From Cytophagales bacterium (GTDB taxonomy: Bacteria; Bacteroidota; Bacteroidia; Cytophagales; 172606-1), in the NCBI GenBank assembly GCA_030446715.1, contig JAUJMU010000006.1, positions 62,001 through 126,000 of the forward strand: a DNA stretch of 64,000 bases, written 5' to 3'. The notes below the pieces were generated by a model. That model ran no database searches. It saw nothing but the letters and a program-made list of their open reading frames with translations, and was not told the DNA's origin. The translations under genes and the position numbers were made by a program. This document shows, one piece after another, positions 62,722-64,000 of the stretch. Each line of letters begins with the position of its first letter. Position 1 is the first letter of the stretch.

Positions 62722-62725
62722 TTCC

Positions 62726-63494
62726 CTACCTGGTCTTAAACCCGGCGGCGGCCATCAGCATGCCCAGTTTGACGCTGATTTTTTTGCCAGAGAAGCTTTC
62801 TTTTTTAGCCCGTTGCATTGCATTGTAGTGATCAGCCAGGAAAGGCTGCATATGCCAGGCAACATTTCTGACATCATCTGTCGTCTTGCGGAATATTTCC
62901 GTTCTGCCGTCCAGAATCTCCAGAAACTCCCAGTTGGGGTCTTTTTTCATAAAGTCGCACAGTATTTTTCCGGAAAGCAGATGAGTATCATCCACCATGA
63001 GAATTCCGTTTTTCCGGAGGTGAACCACCGAGTAAAACCAATCAATAAATGGCCACGGAAAGGCATGCTTGCCATCAATCAGAATAAAATTCAGGGGATT
63101 ATTCAACAGAAGCTTTGGCAATGCCTCCTCGGAAAGTTCATTGATAAACCTGTGGTGCAATAAACTGATTTTTTTCTCCGCCGCATATTTCCTGATCACA
63201 CTGATTTCCCGCTCGCCGGTGTGATACAAATATGATGACTCCCCTTGCTGCCAAACACCAGCGTCGAAATGCCCGAACCTATTTCGAGGGTATAATCTCC
63301 TGCATTTACATGATTGTATATGTACTCAAGCGCCGACTCCCCAAGCCCCAGCAGGCAGTGGCATTTGCGGCCAGACTCTCCTGCTGATGATCAGAAAAAA
63401 CGCTGAGAGGTGTTACCGCATAACCACCCGGCATTTCAGTCTCTCCCTGGTGGACAGGAGGAGCATCTCTGATGATTTCCTTTATGTGTAGCAT
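62726..63494 (-). CDS. SAM-dependent methyltransferase (Methyltransf_24-like), two apparent one-base deletions
   Basis: Three frames make one protein of about 257 residues. MLHIKEIIRDAPPVHQGETE to ACWGLG comes first. ESALEYIYNHVNAGDYTLEI with GSGISTLVFGSKGSHHICIT (motif I) follows after one G restored at 63339-63342. EREISVIRKYAAEKKISLLH, NFILIDGKHAFPWPFIDWFY and GILMVDDTHLLSGKILCDFM come after one G restored near 63214. The order is that of small-molecule or glycan methyltransferases with the D-G-x-H motif. It lies five bases before the GT4 gene and probably belongs to the same transcript. Confidence 0.72.
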
Positions 63495-63499
63495 GTATT

Positions 63500-63545
63500 T
63501 AAATAGCTGCGCAATTTTAAATTGTGAATGCTGAATTTTAGATTA
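63500..63545. repeat. Intergenic repeat, copy D
   Basis: AGCTGCGCAATTTTAAATTG (63505-63524, continuing TG) is the exact complement of the end of the repeat at 34112-34236. The palindromic AATTTTAAATT core and TGCTGAATTTTAGATT follow. Confidence 0.65.
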
Positions 63546-63681
63546 GTATCTAACCTGTTGACTTTAAATGAGTTGATGTCACGGTTTGAATTTTTCTAAT
63601 ACCAAATTACTTCTACCCGGGTATTTAACTAATGGTGTAGGGATCCGGACAGAGAATCTTACTATTTTATATTGCCTGCCA

Positions 63682-64000
63682 CTATGATCGGTATCCGGAA
63701 CTTTCCCTCTGGCCCACAGATTGGGTTGAACGCAAATTTGCGGCAAGTTGGCCAATCCCGGCGGATATTCTGTCCAACTCTTTATTGAAACTCATTATTG
63801 CTTTCAGGGAATGCCATTCGAACAGGGCTTTTAAAACTTCCGCGTTTCCCTCCTGACCGGGGGCAGACAGAAGCCATCTCCATCTTTTGTAACTGATTCC
63901 CGAATAAACGTGCCTGAGCAGCAATTTCACCCACGAACCGGTACGGATTGCTGCCGGGGAAGGATTATTCAGGTGCCGCCGGTACTGACTCAGAATCAAC
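63682..64000 (-). CDS. C-terminal part of an unidentified protein, cut by the right edge
   Basis: The frame is open through the right edge, so the start lies outside. The 105 visible residues include SQYRRHLNNPSPAAIRTGSW, KLLLRHVYSGISYKRWRWLL and FEWHSLKAIMSFNKELDRIS. The mix of basic and aromatic residues is compatible with the tail of a family 2 glycosyltransferase, as the locus would suggest, but no motif proves it. It would be the next upstream gene of the polysaccharide locus. Confidence 0.45.
   Translation of the reverse strand, partial: LILSQYRRHLNNPSPAAIRTGSWVKLLLRHVYSGISYKRWRWLLSAPGQEGNAEVLKALFEWHSLKAIMSFNKELDRISAGIGQLAANLRSTQSVGQRESSGYRS

Overview
The window reads as chromosomal DNA of a Bacteroidota bacterium, most likely order Cytophagales. 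The evidence is type IX secretion C-terminal domains (end of the first gene; gliding-type domain at 22.1 kb), a Gly-rich RRM protein, two DUF4199 proteins, an ArsS/peroxidase-like arsenosugar pair, UBP-type zinc finger and DUF5522 proteins, and TTTG-N20-TAnnTTTG-like promoters. Base composition is moderately GC-rich in housekeeping genes and clearly AT-richer in several polysaccharide genes (32-33.4 kb, 50.7-56.7 kb). I saw no rRNA, tRNA or CRISPR array.

Layout. 0-3.3 kb: a secreted glycoside hydrolase split in a scrambled proline-rich repeat, and the remains of a GH43 gene. 3.4-12.4 kb: RRM protein, MBOAT acyltransferase, APC permease, MFS transporter, metallophosphatase and PHP-type phosphatase. 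12.5-18.6 kb: a decay-rich stretch (LytS-type kinase, PadR plus ABC permease remnants, a truncated MsrB behind a pseudouridine synthase, a PAS remnant) with an intact beta-lactamase-like hydrolase and a MarR regulator. 18.9-31 kb: arsenosugar pair, purine nucleoside phosphorylase, two LEA-like paralogues around a 1001-residue secreted beta-propeller protein, a UBP zinc finger, an ABC exporter pair and two DUF4199 membrane proteins. 31-35.3 kb: GT2 plus GT-C glycosyltransferases, remnants of a MacAB-type exporter, and an Xre/RES toxin-antitoxin pair. 35.4-42.4 kb: rpmB, DUF5522, ornithine aminotransferase, a truncated beta-CASP metallo-hydrolase, serS, ribH and a TPR membrane protein. 42.4-64 kb: a polysaccharide locus, nearly all on the minus strand, with glycosyltransferases, methyltransferases, an O-antigen ligase/polymerase-like protein and a fused alcohol dehydrogenase/Gfo-Idh-MocA oxidoreductase. 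It is interrupted by a broken IS630 element, an opposite-strand GT-C gene and a 192-bp MITE-like element.

The polysaccharide locus can be read as one pathway: GT4, GT8-like and GT-C enzymes assemble and decorate a glycan, FkbM and class I methyltransferases modify it, and the Wzy/WaaL-like protein polymerises or ligates it. No flippase, chain-length regulator or export protein lies inside the window, so the locus probably continues to the right.

A caution governs the whole annotation. At least ten apparent frameshifts can each be repaired by adding one base, mostly to a short run of identical bases. One of them is in rpmB, a ribosomal protein gene that should be intact. Many split genes here are therefore probably consensus errors. 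The GH43, PadR/permease, MacAB, MsrB, PAS and beta-CASP lesions involve lost segments or substitutions and look like true gene decay. No single undescribed system stands out. The best leads are the unassigned GT-B-like protein at 57.6-58.9 kb with its decayed relative at 60 kb, and the families of dispersed palindromic repeats.
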